Source: Arenibacter sp965652575
Lineage (GTDB): Bacteria > Bacteroidota > Bacteroidia > Flavobacteriales > Flavobacteriaceae
Direction: 5' to 3'
Assembly: GCA_965652575.1 (NCBI GenBank)
Contig: CBFGWQ010000012.1
Span: 1 to 39,238, forward strand
Length of the DNA: 39,238 nucleotides
The notes beneath the pieces are model-generated. The model saw only the letters and a list, made by a program, of their open reading frames with translations. It had not been told where the DNA came from and did no database searches. Made by a program: the position numbers and the translations under genes. Within the stretch, counting starts at the first letter, position 1. Every line of letters begins with the position of its first letter. Below are positions 9,777 through 17,716 of the stretch, in pieces.

Positions 9777-9946
9777 AGATAAAATTTGAAGCAAGATAAG
9801 TTTTAATATAGAAAAAATCCATCTAAGCAAAAAAAACCTTGGCTCCCCATTTTAATTCTCAATGAAAATGGCCAAAAGCAGTCCATTCACTACAGGGCCA
9901 TTATAAAATTTAAGGAAATTTTTGTGTGCCTATAATAGCTGATCCC

Positions 9947-9954
9947 CAAAGATA
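9947..9954 (-). promoter_or_regulatory. Possible -7 element upstream of the CPA1 antiporter gene
   Basis: The minus strand reads TATCTTTG here, a match to TAnnTTTG, about 170 nt before the chosen start. No TTG is found at the right distance, so this is a half-site call only. Confidence 0.28.
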
Positions 9955-10054
9955 AATTACCGATAAAGTGTTAAAAAACCTCTAATAAAACCAGGTTTCA
10001 GAAAATATCCCTAGCGCTTTTGTTAATTTGCACGGACTTTACACTAGGTTATCT

Positions 10055-10915
10055 ATGACATTATATCCTATTGAATCCGGAAATTTTAAATTGGATGGAG
10101 GGGCCATGTTCGGTGTGGTACCAAAATCGATATGGAACAGGACCAATCCGGCAGATTCAAATAATATGATAGATATGGCCGCCAGATGTCTATTGATCGA
10201 GAATGGCGATCGACTTACCCTGATAGATACGGGGATGGGCAACAAACAATCCGATAAATTCTTCGGTTACTATTATAGGTGGGGAGACCATTCTTTGGAC
10301 AGATCCCTAAAAAAATACGGTTTTCACAGGGATGATATTACAGATGTTTTCCTCACCCATTTACATTTTGACCATTGTGGCGGAAGCATACAATGGAACA
10401 AGGATGGAACCGGTTATGAGCCCGCATTTAAAAATGCCGTATATTGGACCAATAAGGCCCATTGGAAATGGGCCACCGAACCCAATGCCCGGGAAAAGGC
10501 TTCCTTTCTAACGGAAAATTTATTGCCCATGCAGGAAAGTGGCCAATTGCGATTTGTTGAAAGAACGGAAAAACCCTTCATGGAACGATCGGAATTGGAT
10601 TTTGGAATTTTATTTGTGGACGGACATACGGAAAAACAAATGATACCCCATATTCAATATAAGGACAGGACTTTGGTCTTTGCAGCAGATCTACTGCCCA
10701 CCGCAGGCCATATTCCACTACCATATATTATGGGCTATGATACGAGACCGCTTTTAACACTTTCGGAAAAGGCACTGTTTTTGGAAGCTGCCGTAAAAGA
10801 CAATTACTATCTGTTTTTGGAACACGATGCCCACAACCAGATCTGTACCCTACAAACAACGGAAAAAGGAATACGTTTAAAAGAAATACATACCTTTGCC
10901 CAGCTTTTTGAATAA
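10055..10915 (+). CDS. Metallo-beta-lactamase-fold hydrolase
   Basis: A 286-residue MBL-fold enzyme. The zinc motif HLHFDHCGG gives H102, H104, D106 and H107; the remaining ligands are probably the His of FVDGHTEKQ, the Asp of LVFAADLLPTAGH and the His of FLEHDAHNQ. This pattern belongs to the quorum-quenching lactonase / general MBL hydrolase group; the substrate is unknown and no signal peptide is seen, so it is probably cytoplasmic. The frame is open to a TTG at 10028, but that codon lies in a promoter-like stretch (TTAATTTG at 10023-10030), and translation from the ATG at 10055 gives the expected MTLYPIESGNFKLDGGAMFG start. It is divergent from the CPA1 gene and about 100 nt upstream of the subtilase gene. 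Confidence 0.88.
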   Translation: MTLYPIESGNFKLDGGAMFGVVPKSIWNRTNPADSNNMIDMAARCLLIENGDRLTLIDTGMGNKQSDKFFGYYYRWGDHSLDRSLKKYGFHRDDITDVFLTHLHFDHCGGSIQWNKDGTGYEPAFKNAVYWTNKAHWKWATEPNAREKASFLTENLLPMQESGQLRFVERTEKPFMERSELDFGILFVDGHTEKQMIPHIQYKDRTLVFAADLLPTAGHIPLPYIMGYDTRPLLTLSEKALFLEAAVKDNYYLFLEHDAHNQICTLQTTEKGIRLKEIHTFAQLFE

Positions 10916-11020
10916 TTATGATGAACAGTAGCTCCTATTCAAGGCAGATCTTGTCTGCAAAACAGGCTTTCGAGCAAAATTTACTGGAAATCCAATTAAT
11001 AAATCTAACACTATAAATAA

Positions 11021-12652
11021 ATGACACTAACATTCAACAGGACCCTTTTGGCCGTGTCGGCCTCTATTTTACTCTATGGCTGTGGTAGTACTGCACTAGT
11101 TTCCACCCCAATTGAAAATATTGATACCCTACCCCTAAAAATATCGGAACTGACCGAGGCGGAAAAAAAGAATTGGGGACATGCCGATTTAATTACCGAT
11201 ACCATTCCGGGAATGAGCGTGGACAAGGCCTACACGGAAATAATCGGAAATAAAAAAGGGGAAAAGGTAATAGTGGCCGTGTTGGATTCCGGAATGGACC
11301 TTGCCCATGAGGATCTCGTAGACGTCCTATGGGTAAATAAGGGAGAAATTCCAGGAAACAACAAGGATGATGACAACAATGGTTATATAGATGACATACA
11401 CGGTTACAACTTTTTAGGGGAGTCCTACAACGAGCAATTGGAAATGGCAAGAATTGTAGGTAAAAAATTAGGGGATGCCTCCCTTCAGGCCAGGGCCAAA
11501 AACGATCTGGACAAGGATTATCAAAAAGCCCTCCAAAATAAGGGACAGTACGAACAGATACTTCAAGCGGTACAGCAGGCGGATAAAGAAGTAAAAGAAC
11601 ACTTGGGCAAGGACACCTATACCCAAAAAGAACTGACCGAAATTAAAACGGAAGACGAGGCCATGCAGAGAAATATTGGCATTTTAATGCAAATGTTGAG
11701 CATTAAGGATACTATACCGGAAGTTATTTCAGAACTTAAGAATGGTATTAAGCATTTTACCGATCAACTTAACTATAATCTCAATGTAGATTTTGATGGC
11801 AGAAAAGTGGTAGGGGACGATCCCTATAACTTTAATGATAGGGGCTATGGTAACGGAAATCCTAAAAACAGGGTTGAAGATGAAAGTCACGGGACCCATG
11901 TTGCCGGTATTATTGCAGCAAAAAGAAATAACGGTCTTGGGGCCAACGGCGTTGCGGACAACGTAGCCATTATGAGTATTAGGGCAGTTCCCAACGGAGA
12001 TGAATACGATAAGGATATTGCTTTGGGAATACGTTATGCAGTGGACAATGGGGCCAAAATTATTAACGGAAGTTTTGGAAAAGCCTTTTCCCCTAATGCC
12101 CAATGGGTATATGACGCCATTAAATATGCGGCGGACCACGATGTTCTTTTTGTACATGCAGCCGGAAACTCGGGAGAGGATCTGGATGACCCCAACAACC
12201 CGAATTTCCCCAACGACCAAATCAACAATGGGCCTGAAATGGCAGACAATGTAATTACCGTGGGTGCCCTAACAAGTAAATATGGCTCCGAAATGGTGGC
12301 CTCATTTTCCAATTATGGCCTCATAAACGTAGATATTTTTGCCCCTGGTGATGATATCTATTCCACCATGCCCAACAATGAATACGACTTTCAGGGAGGT
12401 ACTTCCATGGCAGCACCTGCTGTAGCCGGAGTTGCTGCCCTGGTTAGATCCTTTTATCCAAAATTATCGGCTTCCCAGGTAAAGGCCATACTATTGAATT
12501 CCGGACTTACCACCAAATCCAAGGTAGTGGTCTCCGGGGACTCCTCCAAGGCAATGGATTTTCAAAAAATATCCAAATCCGGTAAGATGGTCAACGCATA
12601 CAATGCCCTGATTATGGCCGATGCCGTGTCCAGGGGGAAAATAAAACTATAA
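11021..12652 (+). CDS. Subtilisin-like serine protease (S8 family) lipoprotein with large D-H insertion
   Basis: This is a 543-residue secreted S8 peptidase. The N-terminus has a lipoprotein signal (hydrophobic stretch ending LLYGC, lipid-modified C21). The catalytic triad is D89 (AVLDSGMD), H290 (SHGTHVAG) and S462 (GGTSMAAP), with the oxyanion Asn in HAAGNSGED. About 200 residues separate D and H; in ordinary subtilisins this distance is a few tens. The extra part (roughly residues 140-260) is charged, Lys/Glu-rich and probably helical, with an EF-like Asp/Asn-rich stretch (NKDDDNNGYIDD) just before it. The first 70 residues after the signal may be a short propeptide. The protease is expected in the periplasm or on the cell surface. 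The M1 peptidase gene follows 81 nt later in the same direction. Confidence 0.93.
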   Translation: MTLTFNRTLLAVSASILLYGCGSTALVSTPIENIDTLPLKISELTEAEKKNWGHADLITDTIPGMSVDKAYTEIIGNKKGEKVIVAVLDSGMDLAHEDLVDVLWVNKGEIPGNNKDDDNNGYIDDIHGYNFLGESYNEQLEMARIVGKKLGDASLQARAKNDLDKDYQKALQNKGQYEQILQAVQQADKEVKEHLGKDTYTQKELTEIKTEDEAMQRNIGILMQMLSIKDTIPEVISELKNGIKHFTDQLNYNLNVDFDGRKVVGDDPYNFNDRGYGNGNPKNRVEDESHGTHVAGIIAAKRNNGLGANGVADNVAIMSIRAVPNGDEYDKDIALGIRYAVDNGAKIINGSFGKAFSPNAQWVYDAIKYAADHDVLFVHAAGNSGEDLDDPNNPNFPNDQINNGPEMADNVITVGALTSKYGSEMVASFSNYGLINVDIFAPGDDIYSTMPNNEYDFQGGTSMAAPAVAGVAALVRSFYPKLSASQVKAILLNSGLTTKSKVVVSGDSSKAMDFQKISKSGKMVNAYNALIMADAVSRGKIKL

Positions 12653-12733
12653 TGGATAAATATAACCCAAAGGGAAACTTAAAGGCATGGGCTCCCCTTT
12701 GATCTTTAAAAAATAGACTAAACAAATTGAGGC

Positions 12734-14602
12734 ATGGGATATAGCAAAGGACTTTTTTTTGGATTAATGGTTGCCATTCAGAGCGTATCGGCACCATTGG
12801 AAGCACAAAACAATACTTCCTATTGGCAACAAAATGTGGATTATTCCATGGAGGTAAATGTGGACGTTGAAAAATATCAATACAGCGGAACCCAAAAATT
12901 GGTCTATACAAATAACTCCCCCGATGAACTTAACAGAGTATTCTATCATCTTTATTTCAATGCCTTTCAACCTGGCAGTGAAATGGATATGCGTTTACAA
13001 AGTATTGCCGATCCGGATGGTAGAATGATGACCGATGGGAAAAGTAGGATTGCAAGCCTTGGCCCAGAAGAAATAGGATATCTACGGGTTACTTCCCTTA
13101 CACAGGACAACCAGGCGGTTTCTTATATAGAGGAAGGAACAATTTTAATAGTCGAGTTAAATAAACCTATTCCTGCAGGTGGGAAAACTACTTTTGATAT
13201 GGCCTTCAACGGGCAGATACCTTTACAAATAAGGCGAAGTGGTAGAAACAGCAGTGAAGGGGTAGCACTGTCCATGAGCCAGTGGTATCCAAAACTAGCG
13301 GAATACGATTTTGAAGGCTGGCATGCCGATCCCTATATTGCCCGCGAATTTCATGGGGTATGGGGCAATTTTGATGTGAAACTGACCCTGGACAAGAAAT
13401 ATGTGGTTGGAGGTACCGGATATTTACAAAATCCGGAAGAAATAGGCCATGGTTATGAAACACCGGGATCAAAAATAAAAAAGACCAGGGACAAAACCCT
13501 TACTTGGCATTTCAAGGCCCCTATGGTCCACGATTTTATGTGGGCCGCCGATCCGGACTACATACACGATACCCTAAAGGTAGAAAATGGGCCAATGCTC
13601 CATTTCTTATACAAAAACGACAAGGAAATTGTTGAAAATTGGAAAAAGCTTCAGCCTAAAACGGCCGAGGCCATGCAGTTTTTTAATAAAAATATCGGCG
13701 ACTACCCCTATGAACAATACTCCGTAATACAAGGGGGCGATGGCGGTATGGAATACGCCATGGGTACCCTTATCACCGGCGGTAGAAACTTTGGAAGCCT
13801 GGTAGGGGTTATGGTCCATGAAATGGCACATTCCTGGTTTCAACATGTATTGGCAAGCAACGAATCCAAACACGAATGGATGGACGAAGGCTTTACCACC
13901 TTTATTTCCAGTTTATGTATGGACCGGATCATGGACCAAAAAAAGGAAAATCCCTTCGCCAGTTCCTATCAGGGATATTATAATTTGGTAGCTTCGGGAA
14001 AAGAACAGCCACAAACCACCCATGCCGATAGATATGCGTTAAATTTTGCCTATGGGGTTGCCGCTTACAGTAAAGGAGCTATCTTCCTTTCCCAGTTGGG
14101 TTATATTATAGGCCAGGATAAGCTTATGGAAACTCTGAGGAAATATTATCAGGACTTTAAATTTAAGCACCCTACCCCAAACGATATAAAAAGAACGGCA
14201 GAAAAGGTTTCCGGCATGGAGTTGGATTGGTACCTTACCGATTGGACGCAGACTACAAACACCATAGACTATGGTATAAAGACGGTAGAAGCAGATGGAC
14301 AAAAAACCAAGGTAAGTTTGGAGCGAATTGGTCTTATGCCCATGCCCATAGATATATTGGTACTTTACCATGACGGTACCCAAGAAACATTTTACGCTCC
14401 CTTGCGTATGATGCGTGGAGAAAAAGAAAATCCTTATCCCAATTTTAAAAGAACCGTGTTAGAAGATTGGCCCTGGGCATATTCCAACTACGACTTTAGC
14501 CTGGATAAGCCACTCAATGAGGTTAAGGCCGTTGTTTTGGACCCCTCCCAACTAATGGCAGATATAAATGAGGAAAACAATGTATGGCAGGGGACTCCTT
14601 AA
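12734..14602 (+). CDS. Secreted M1-family zinc metallopeptidase
   Basis: A 622-residue aminopeptidase-N-type enzyme. A Sec signal peptide is visible at residues 1-25 (MGYSKGLFFGLMVAIQSVSA, then LEAQ). The zinc site is complete: HEMAH gives H362, E363 and H366, and E385 (WMDEGF) is the third ligand 19 residues later, the standard M1 spacing. The exopeptidase motif before it appears as GGMEYAMG rather than the classical GAMEN, a common variant in this bacteroidete subgroup. An N-terminal beta domain precedes it and the helical C-terminal domain is short, so the protein is smaller than E. coli PepN (about 870 residues). The likely role is trimming of peptides in the periplasm, matching the neighbouring subtilase. 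Confidence 0.93.
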   Translation: MGYSKGLFFGLMVAIQSVSAPLEAQNNTSYWQQNVDYSMEVNVDVEKYQYSGTQKLVYTNNSPDELNRVFYHLYFNAFQPGSEMDMRLQSIADPDGRMMTDGKSRIASLGPEEIGYLRVTSLTQDNQAVSYIEEGTILIVELNKPIPAGGKTTFDMAFNGQIPLQIRRSGRNSSEGVALSMSQWYPKLAEYDFEGWHADPYIAREFHGVWGNFDVKLTLDKKYVVGGTGYLQNPEEIGHGYETPGSKIKKTRDKTLTWHFKAPMVHDFMWAADPDYIHDTLKVENGPMLHFLYKNDKEIVENWKKLQPKTAEAMQFFNKNIGDYPYEQYSVIQGGDGGMEYAMGTLITGGRNFGSLVGVMVHEMAHSWFQHVLASNESKHEWMDEGFTTFISSLCMDRIMDQKKENPFASSYQGYYNLVASGKEQPQTTHADRYALNFAYGVAAYSKGAIFLSQLGYIIGQDKLMETLRKYYQDFKFKHPTPNDIKRTAEKVSGMELDWYLTDWTQTTNTIDYGIKTVEADGQKTKVSLERIGLMPMPIDILVLYHDGTQETFYAPLRMMRGEKENPYPNFKRTVLEDWPWAYSNYDFSLDKPLNEVKAVVLDPSQLMADINEENNVWQGTP

Positions 14603-14633
14603 TTTTTAAATATATTGTCTACAACAAATGAAT

Positions 14634-14659
14634 TACCTCGACGCAGAGCGTACGAGGTA
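14634..14659. repeat. Small inverted repeat (TACCTCG / CGAGGTA)
   Basis: TACCTCG at 14634-14640 pairs with CGAGGTA at 14653-14659 around a 12-nt loop. No T-run follows, so it does not look like a terminator. Confidence 0.55.
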
Positions 14660-14735
14660 TCAGAATCAAGACCGCTACGCTACAAGAACCAAGATACAAG
14701 ACAAAATAATCCAATGTTGTGCATCGTGTACTACA

Positions 14736-14754
14736 CCCGAGGCTCTGCCTCGGG
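14736..14754. repeat. GC-rich hairpin
   Basis: CCCGAGGC and GCCTCGGG form a perfect 8-bp stem with a TCT loop. It is the strongest short hairpin of the spacer and has no T-run on either side; it resembles the REP-type palindromes common in Bacteroidota intergenic regions. Confidence 0.6.
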
Positions 14755-14805
14755 GAATTCTATTGATTAAATAACATCACTAACCTTGGTATACCGGCCA
14801 TAAAT

Positions 14806-14850
14806 TGTCCCCTTGAGGTCCCGATAGCTATCGGGATTAGGGGTGTAAAA
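14806..14850 (+). repeat. REP-like unit, direct copy 1
   Basis: A 45-bp unit with the exact palindrome TCCCGATAGCTATCGGGA at 14819-14836, flanked by outer arms CCCCT and AGGGG, so the unit folds into an extended hairpin. It recurs 102 nt downstream (one mismatch) and, inverted, inside the next gene at 15426-15465. Confidence 0.9.
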
Positions 14851-14907
14851 CGTATGTCTATCATTTGATTTTCCATTCTTTGAAAAAACAATAGTATCTT
14901 TATGGAA

Positions 14908-14952
14908 TGTCCCCTTGAGGTCCCGATAACTATCGGGATTAGGGGTGTAAAA
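14908..14952 (+). repeat. REP-like unit, direct copy 2
   Basis: Identical to the unit at 14806-14850 except for one base in the palindrome centre (GATAACTATC instead of GATAGCTATC). It ends 29 nt before the TTG start of the DUF559-RnpA gene. Confidence 0.9.
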
Positions 14953-14981
14953 ACAATATCGACAAATAGATTGCTTAATTT

Positions 14982-15866
14982 TTGAAAAACAAAATTATCC
15001 CATATAACCCCCTTTTAAAGGAATATGCCCGGCAACTCCGAAAAAACAGTACTCTAGCCGAAGTCTTACTCTGGCAAAAAATCAAACAAAGAGGATTGGG
15101 AGTACAGTTTCATAGGCAAGTTCCATTACTGGATTTTATTGTGGATTTTTATTGTCACGAAATTGGCCTAATTATTGAAATCGATGGTTCCCCGCACGAC
15201 TACAAATATGATCAAGATGCAAAAAGGCAAGGTCAGTTGGAGAAGCATGGTGTTGAGTTTATTCGCTTTACGGATAACGAAATAAAACAAAACATCTTCA
15301 GTGTTGTATTGGCCCTCGAAGAAAAAGTTAAGGAATGCACAAAAGCTAAAAATCTTACCTCTACCGATAAAATTAAACTAAATGCTGTAATACTCCAAGA
15401 AGGGCAATCCAAAAAACCAAAAACAACACCCTTAATCCCGATAGCTATCGGGACCTCTGGGGACAATTCAATTAACTCCAATAACGACTTTAGCTTCCCA
15501 AAAAAAGAAAAACTAAAGAGCAAAAAAGGTATTGAACAGTTATTTGCGGAAGGGATCGCCGTTACCAATTATCCTATAAAACTGGTTTATCTTAAAACCA
15601 GCTTTGACGATGGTTCCAAATGCAAGGTCGGGGTAACCGCATCCAAAAGAAATTTTAAAAGTGCCGTAAAAAGAAATCGAATCAAGAGATTGATGCGCGA
15701 AAGCTATAGGTTGAACAAACACCTAATTTTTAACAACATAGAGGGGAACTATGCGTTTATGTTTTTATACCTTGGTAAGGAGATGCCCTCGCAATCCAAA
15801 ATAACGGATACCATGATTCCCTTAATGCGGAAATTTATCGATAAAATTGGAAAGGGCAGCAAATAA
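14982..15866 (+). CDS. rnpA: DUF559 endonuclease-like domain fused in frame to RNase P protein component (RnpA)
   Basis: One uninterrupted 294-residue frame. Residues 1-120 are a DUF559 domain (Vsr-like, PD-(D/E)XK fold): STLAEVLLWQKIKQR, FHRQVPLLDFIVDFYC, IIEIDGSPHDYKYDQDAKRQ. Residues 170-294 are RnpA, the protein subunit that helps RNase P RNA cleave pre-tRNA: FSFPKKEKLKSKKGIEQLF and the RNR motif (R231-N232-R233 in KRNRIKRLMRES). The linker (about 149-162) is translated from an inverted copy of the REP-like repeat. Translation starts at TTG 14982, giving the usual DUF559 N-terminus. No ATG, GTG or TTG is in frame between the two domains; the nearest unusual candidate is ATT at 15471 (codon 164). 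RnpA is normally about 110-135 residues and free-standing. The S41 protease gene follows 11 nt later. Either a true fusion is made and perhaps processed, or RnpA uses a non-standard start. Confidence 0.88.
   Translation: MKNKIIPYNPLLKEYARQLRKNSTLAEVLLWQKIKQRGLGVQFHRQVPLLDFIVDFYCHEIGLIIEIDGSPHDYKYDQDAKRQGQLEKHGVEFIRFTDNEIKQNIFSVVLALEEKVKECTKAKNLTSTDKIKLNAVILQEGQSKKPKTTPLIPIAIGTSGDNSINSNNDFSFPKKEKLKSKKGIEQLFAEGIAVTNYPIKLVYLKTSFDDGSKCKVGVTASKRNFKSAVKRNRIKRLMRESYRLNKHLIFNNIEGNYAFMFLYLGKEMPSQSKITDTMIPLMRKFIDKIGKGSK
15426..15465 (-). repeat. REP-like unit, inverted copy inside the DUF559-RnpA gene
   Basis: The reverse complement of the 45-bp unit found at 14806 and 14908, with the exact palindrome at 15436-15453 and small differences in the arms (one substitution, and two bases replaced or lost in the AAGGGG arm). 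It is read in frame as TPLIPIAIGTSGDN. With the upstream copies it brackets the DUF559 domain in inverted orientation. Confidence 0.88.
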
Positions 15867-15877
15867 TTTATGAACAG

Positions 15878-17506
15878 ATGAAAGAAATTTTAAAAAAGCG
15901 GATACTTATTCCGATTATCGCCATCACTTTATTAATTGCAGCTAGTAGTTTTAAGGGCGATTTTTTTGAGATTGCCAAACAGATCGAAATTTTTACCACC
16001 CTGTTCAAGGAATTGAACATGAATTATGTGGATGAAACCAATCCTGCGGAATTAATGGATACGGCCATTAAGAATATGCTGCAAGATCTGGATCCCTATA
16101 CCAAATTCCTTAACGAACAAGATGTTGAATCCTTTAAAATAAACAATGCAGGCGAATATTCAGGTATTGGGGCAGTGGTCCGGAGTTACAAGGATAAAGT
16201 AGTTATCGTTGAACCATACAAAGGTTATCCGGCAGATAAGGCCGGACTTAAGGCGGGGGATGAGATTATTATGATCGGTGATATTGCCATAACGGACGTT
16301 AAGGGTGAGGCCGACGAACTTCTAAAGGGAGCTAATAACACCAGTGTAAACATTACCTATATTAGGCAGGGAGAAACCAGGACTACAACAGTGAACAGGG
16401 AATCCATAGAAGTTGATGCCGTTCCCTATTATAAGATGATCAATGGGAATACCGGTTATATTGTTTTGGCCAAATTCAATAAAAAAGCTTCTGAACAGAC
16501 CAAGAAAGCATTGCTTGACCTAAAAAATAATGGAGCCAAAAAAATAATTTTAGACCTAAGGGACAATCCAGGTGGGCTATTGACAGAAGCCATCAATGTA
16601 ACCAATCTGTTCATCCCAAAAGGTGAGCTTGTGGTTACCACCAAGTCCAAGGTAAAGAAATTCAACAGGGAATATAAAACTACCGACCACCCCGTAGATA
16701 CGGAAATACCCTTGGTGGTATTGGTCAATGGTAGAAGTGCCTCCGCCAGTGAAATTGTCTCGGGGAGTCTTCAGGATCTGGACCGTGCCGTTATAGTAGG
16801 TGCAAGGAGTTTTGGCAAGGGATTGGTACAACGCCCTTTAAAACTTACCTATGGCACCCAATTAAAGGTCACCATCTCCAGATATTATACTGCTTCGGGC
16901 AGGTGTATACAATCCTTGGATTATTGGAATAGGGATGAGAATGGTAATGCCGTTAAAAACACTCAATTTAGGGATTTTAAAACCAAAAATGGGCGAAAAG
17001 TCCAAGATGGTGGCGGTGTTCTGCCCGATATAGAAATTATTGAGGCCAAAACAAATCCCCTTACCCAGGCCCTATTGTCAGGCAATGTTATTTTCGACTA
17101 CGCCACCGATTTCTATTATAACAACAAGATAGAAAATGTATTGGACTTCCATTATAAGGATAGCGATTTTGCCTCTTTCAAAAATTATGTCGCCAAAAGC
17201 AATTTCAATTTTGAGACCAAGGCCGAAAAAGCCTTAAAAGAGGCCATGTCAGGAGAGGAAAGCAGCATTTATGGCAATGAGGTCAAGGAACAGTATAAAG
17301 CGCTGTTGTTGGAGATGGATAAAAACAAACAGATTGCATTGGATAAATACCAAGCTGAAATCCAAAAGAATTTGGAGGATGAGATCCTTAAACGCTATTT
17401 CTACAGGGAAGGTCTTTATGATTACCATTTACAAAACGACGAGGCCATTATGACCGCTACCGTACTGTTGAATGACAATAACAAATATACCAATATTCTA
17501 AAATAA
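15878..17506 (+). CDS. S41-family C-terminal processing protease
   Basis: A 542-residue CtpA/Prc-type serine protease of the cell envelope. One N-terminal hydrophobic segment (residues 8-24) acts as a signal or anchor. A PDZ domain lies at about 90-170 (SGIGAVVRSYKDKVVIVEPYKGYPADKAGLKAGDEII). The protease core follows, with the Ser/Lys dyad S289 (GRSASASEIVSG) and K314 (SFGKGLVQ), separated by the 25 residues expected for the family. It also has the conserved DLRDNPGG motif before the dyad. The C-terminal 130 residues are helical and charged. It starts 11 nt after rnpA, so they are probably co-transcribed; rnpA next to an S41 gene is a familiar flavobacterial arrangement. Confidence 0.94.
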   Translation: MKEILKKRILIPIIAITLLIAASSFKGDFFEIAKQIEIFTTLFKELNMNYVDETNPAELMDTAIKNMLQDLDPYTKFLNEQDVESFKINNAGEYSGIGAVVRSYKDKVVIVEPYKGYPADKAGLKAGDEIIMIGDIAITDVKGEADELLKGANNTSVNITYIRQGETRTTTVNRESIEVDAVPYYKMINGNTGYIVLAKFNKKASEQTKKALLDLKNNGAKKIILDLRDNPGGLLTEAINVTNLFIPKGELVVTTKSKVKKFNREYKTTDHPVDTEIPLVVLVNGRSASASEIVSGSLQDLDRAVIVGARSFGKGLVQRPLKLTYGTQLKVTISRYYTASGRCIQSLDYWNRDENGNAVKNTQFRDFKTKNGRKVQDGGGVLPDIEIIEAKTNPLTQALLSGNVIFDYATDFYYNNKIENVLDFHYKDSDFASFKNYVAKSNFNFETKAEKALKEAMSGEESSIYGNEVKEQYKALLLEMDKNKQIALDKYQAEIQKNLEDEILKRYFYREGLYDYHLQNDEAIMTATVLLNDNNKYTNILK

Positions 17507-17716
17507 TGTTTTGTTAAGCGTGAATGACTGCTTAATTAATAGATTATAGATGCTGAATGTTAGATACTAGATGTTAGAATTGAGATAAACCGAAACTTTG
17601 AACCTTGAACCTGAAACCTTGAATTTTAAAGCTGCCAACTGCTACTCCCCACTGAAGACCAATTTATCTCCCTGTTCTCAATACTATGTACTCAATACAA
17701 GATTGGTATTACACTT
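17507..17716. other. Non-coding spacer with decayed low-complexity repeats
   Basis: No gene. The stretch 17545-17625 is built of repeated short words (TTAGATACTAGATGTTAGA; CTTTGAACCTTGAACCTGAAACCTTGAA) and 17675-17700 of CTCAATACTATGTACTCAATAC. This type of word-like repeat is scattered in flavobacterial intergenic DNA; its function is unknown. Confidence 0.5.

Larger units (their letters stand above)
14603..14981. other. Repeat-rich non-coding spacer before the DUF559-RnpA gene
   Basis: There is no gene here. From left to right it holds a hairpin (14634-14659), a low-complexity stretch rich in CAAGA/AAGAACC words (about 14665-14705), a GC-rich hairpin (14736-14754) and two direct copies of a 45-bp REP-like unit (14806-14850, 14908-14952). 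The density of inverted and direct repeats suggests several insertions of small mobile sequences. Confidence 0.7.

Noticed and set aside
2190..9830. Horizontally acquired island
   Set aside because: Base composition and codon use look like those of neighbouring genes, and no integrase, tRNA junction or direct repeats bound the region.
10028..10054. Earlier TTG start for the MBL-fold hydrolase
   Set aside because: The nine added residues match nothing expected and the codon overlaps a promoter-like TTAATTTG; the ATG at 10055 gives the usual family N-terminus.
11729..12220. 163-codon open frame antisense to the subtilase gene
   Set aside because: The plus-strand frame has all catalytic motifs of an S8 peptidase; the antisense frame shows no domain and is a shadow.
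14806..14952. CRISPR array candidate
   Set aside because: Only two direct 45-bp units separated by a 57-nt spacer, with an inverted third copy in a gene and no cas genes; the palindromic structure fits a REP-like element.
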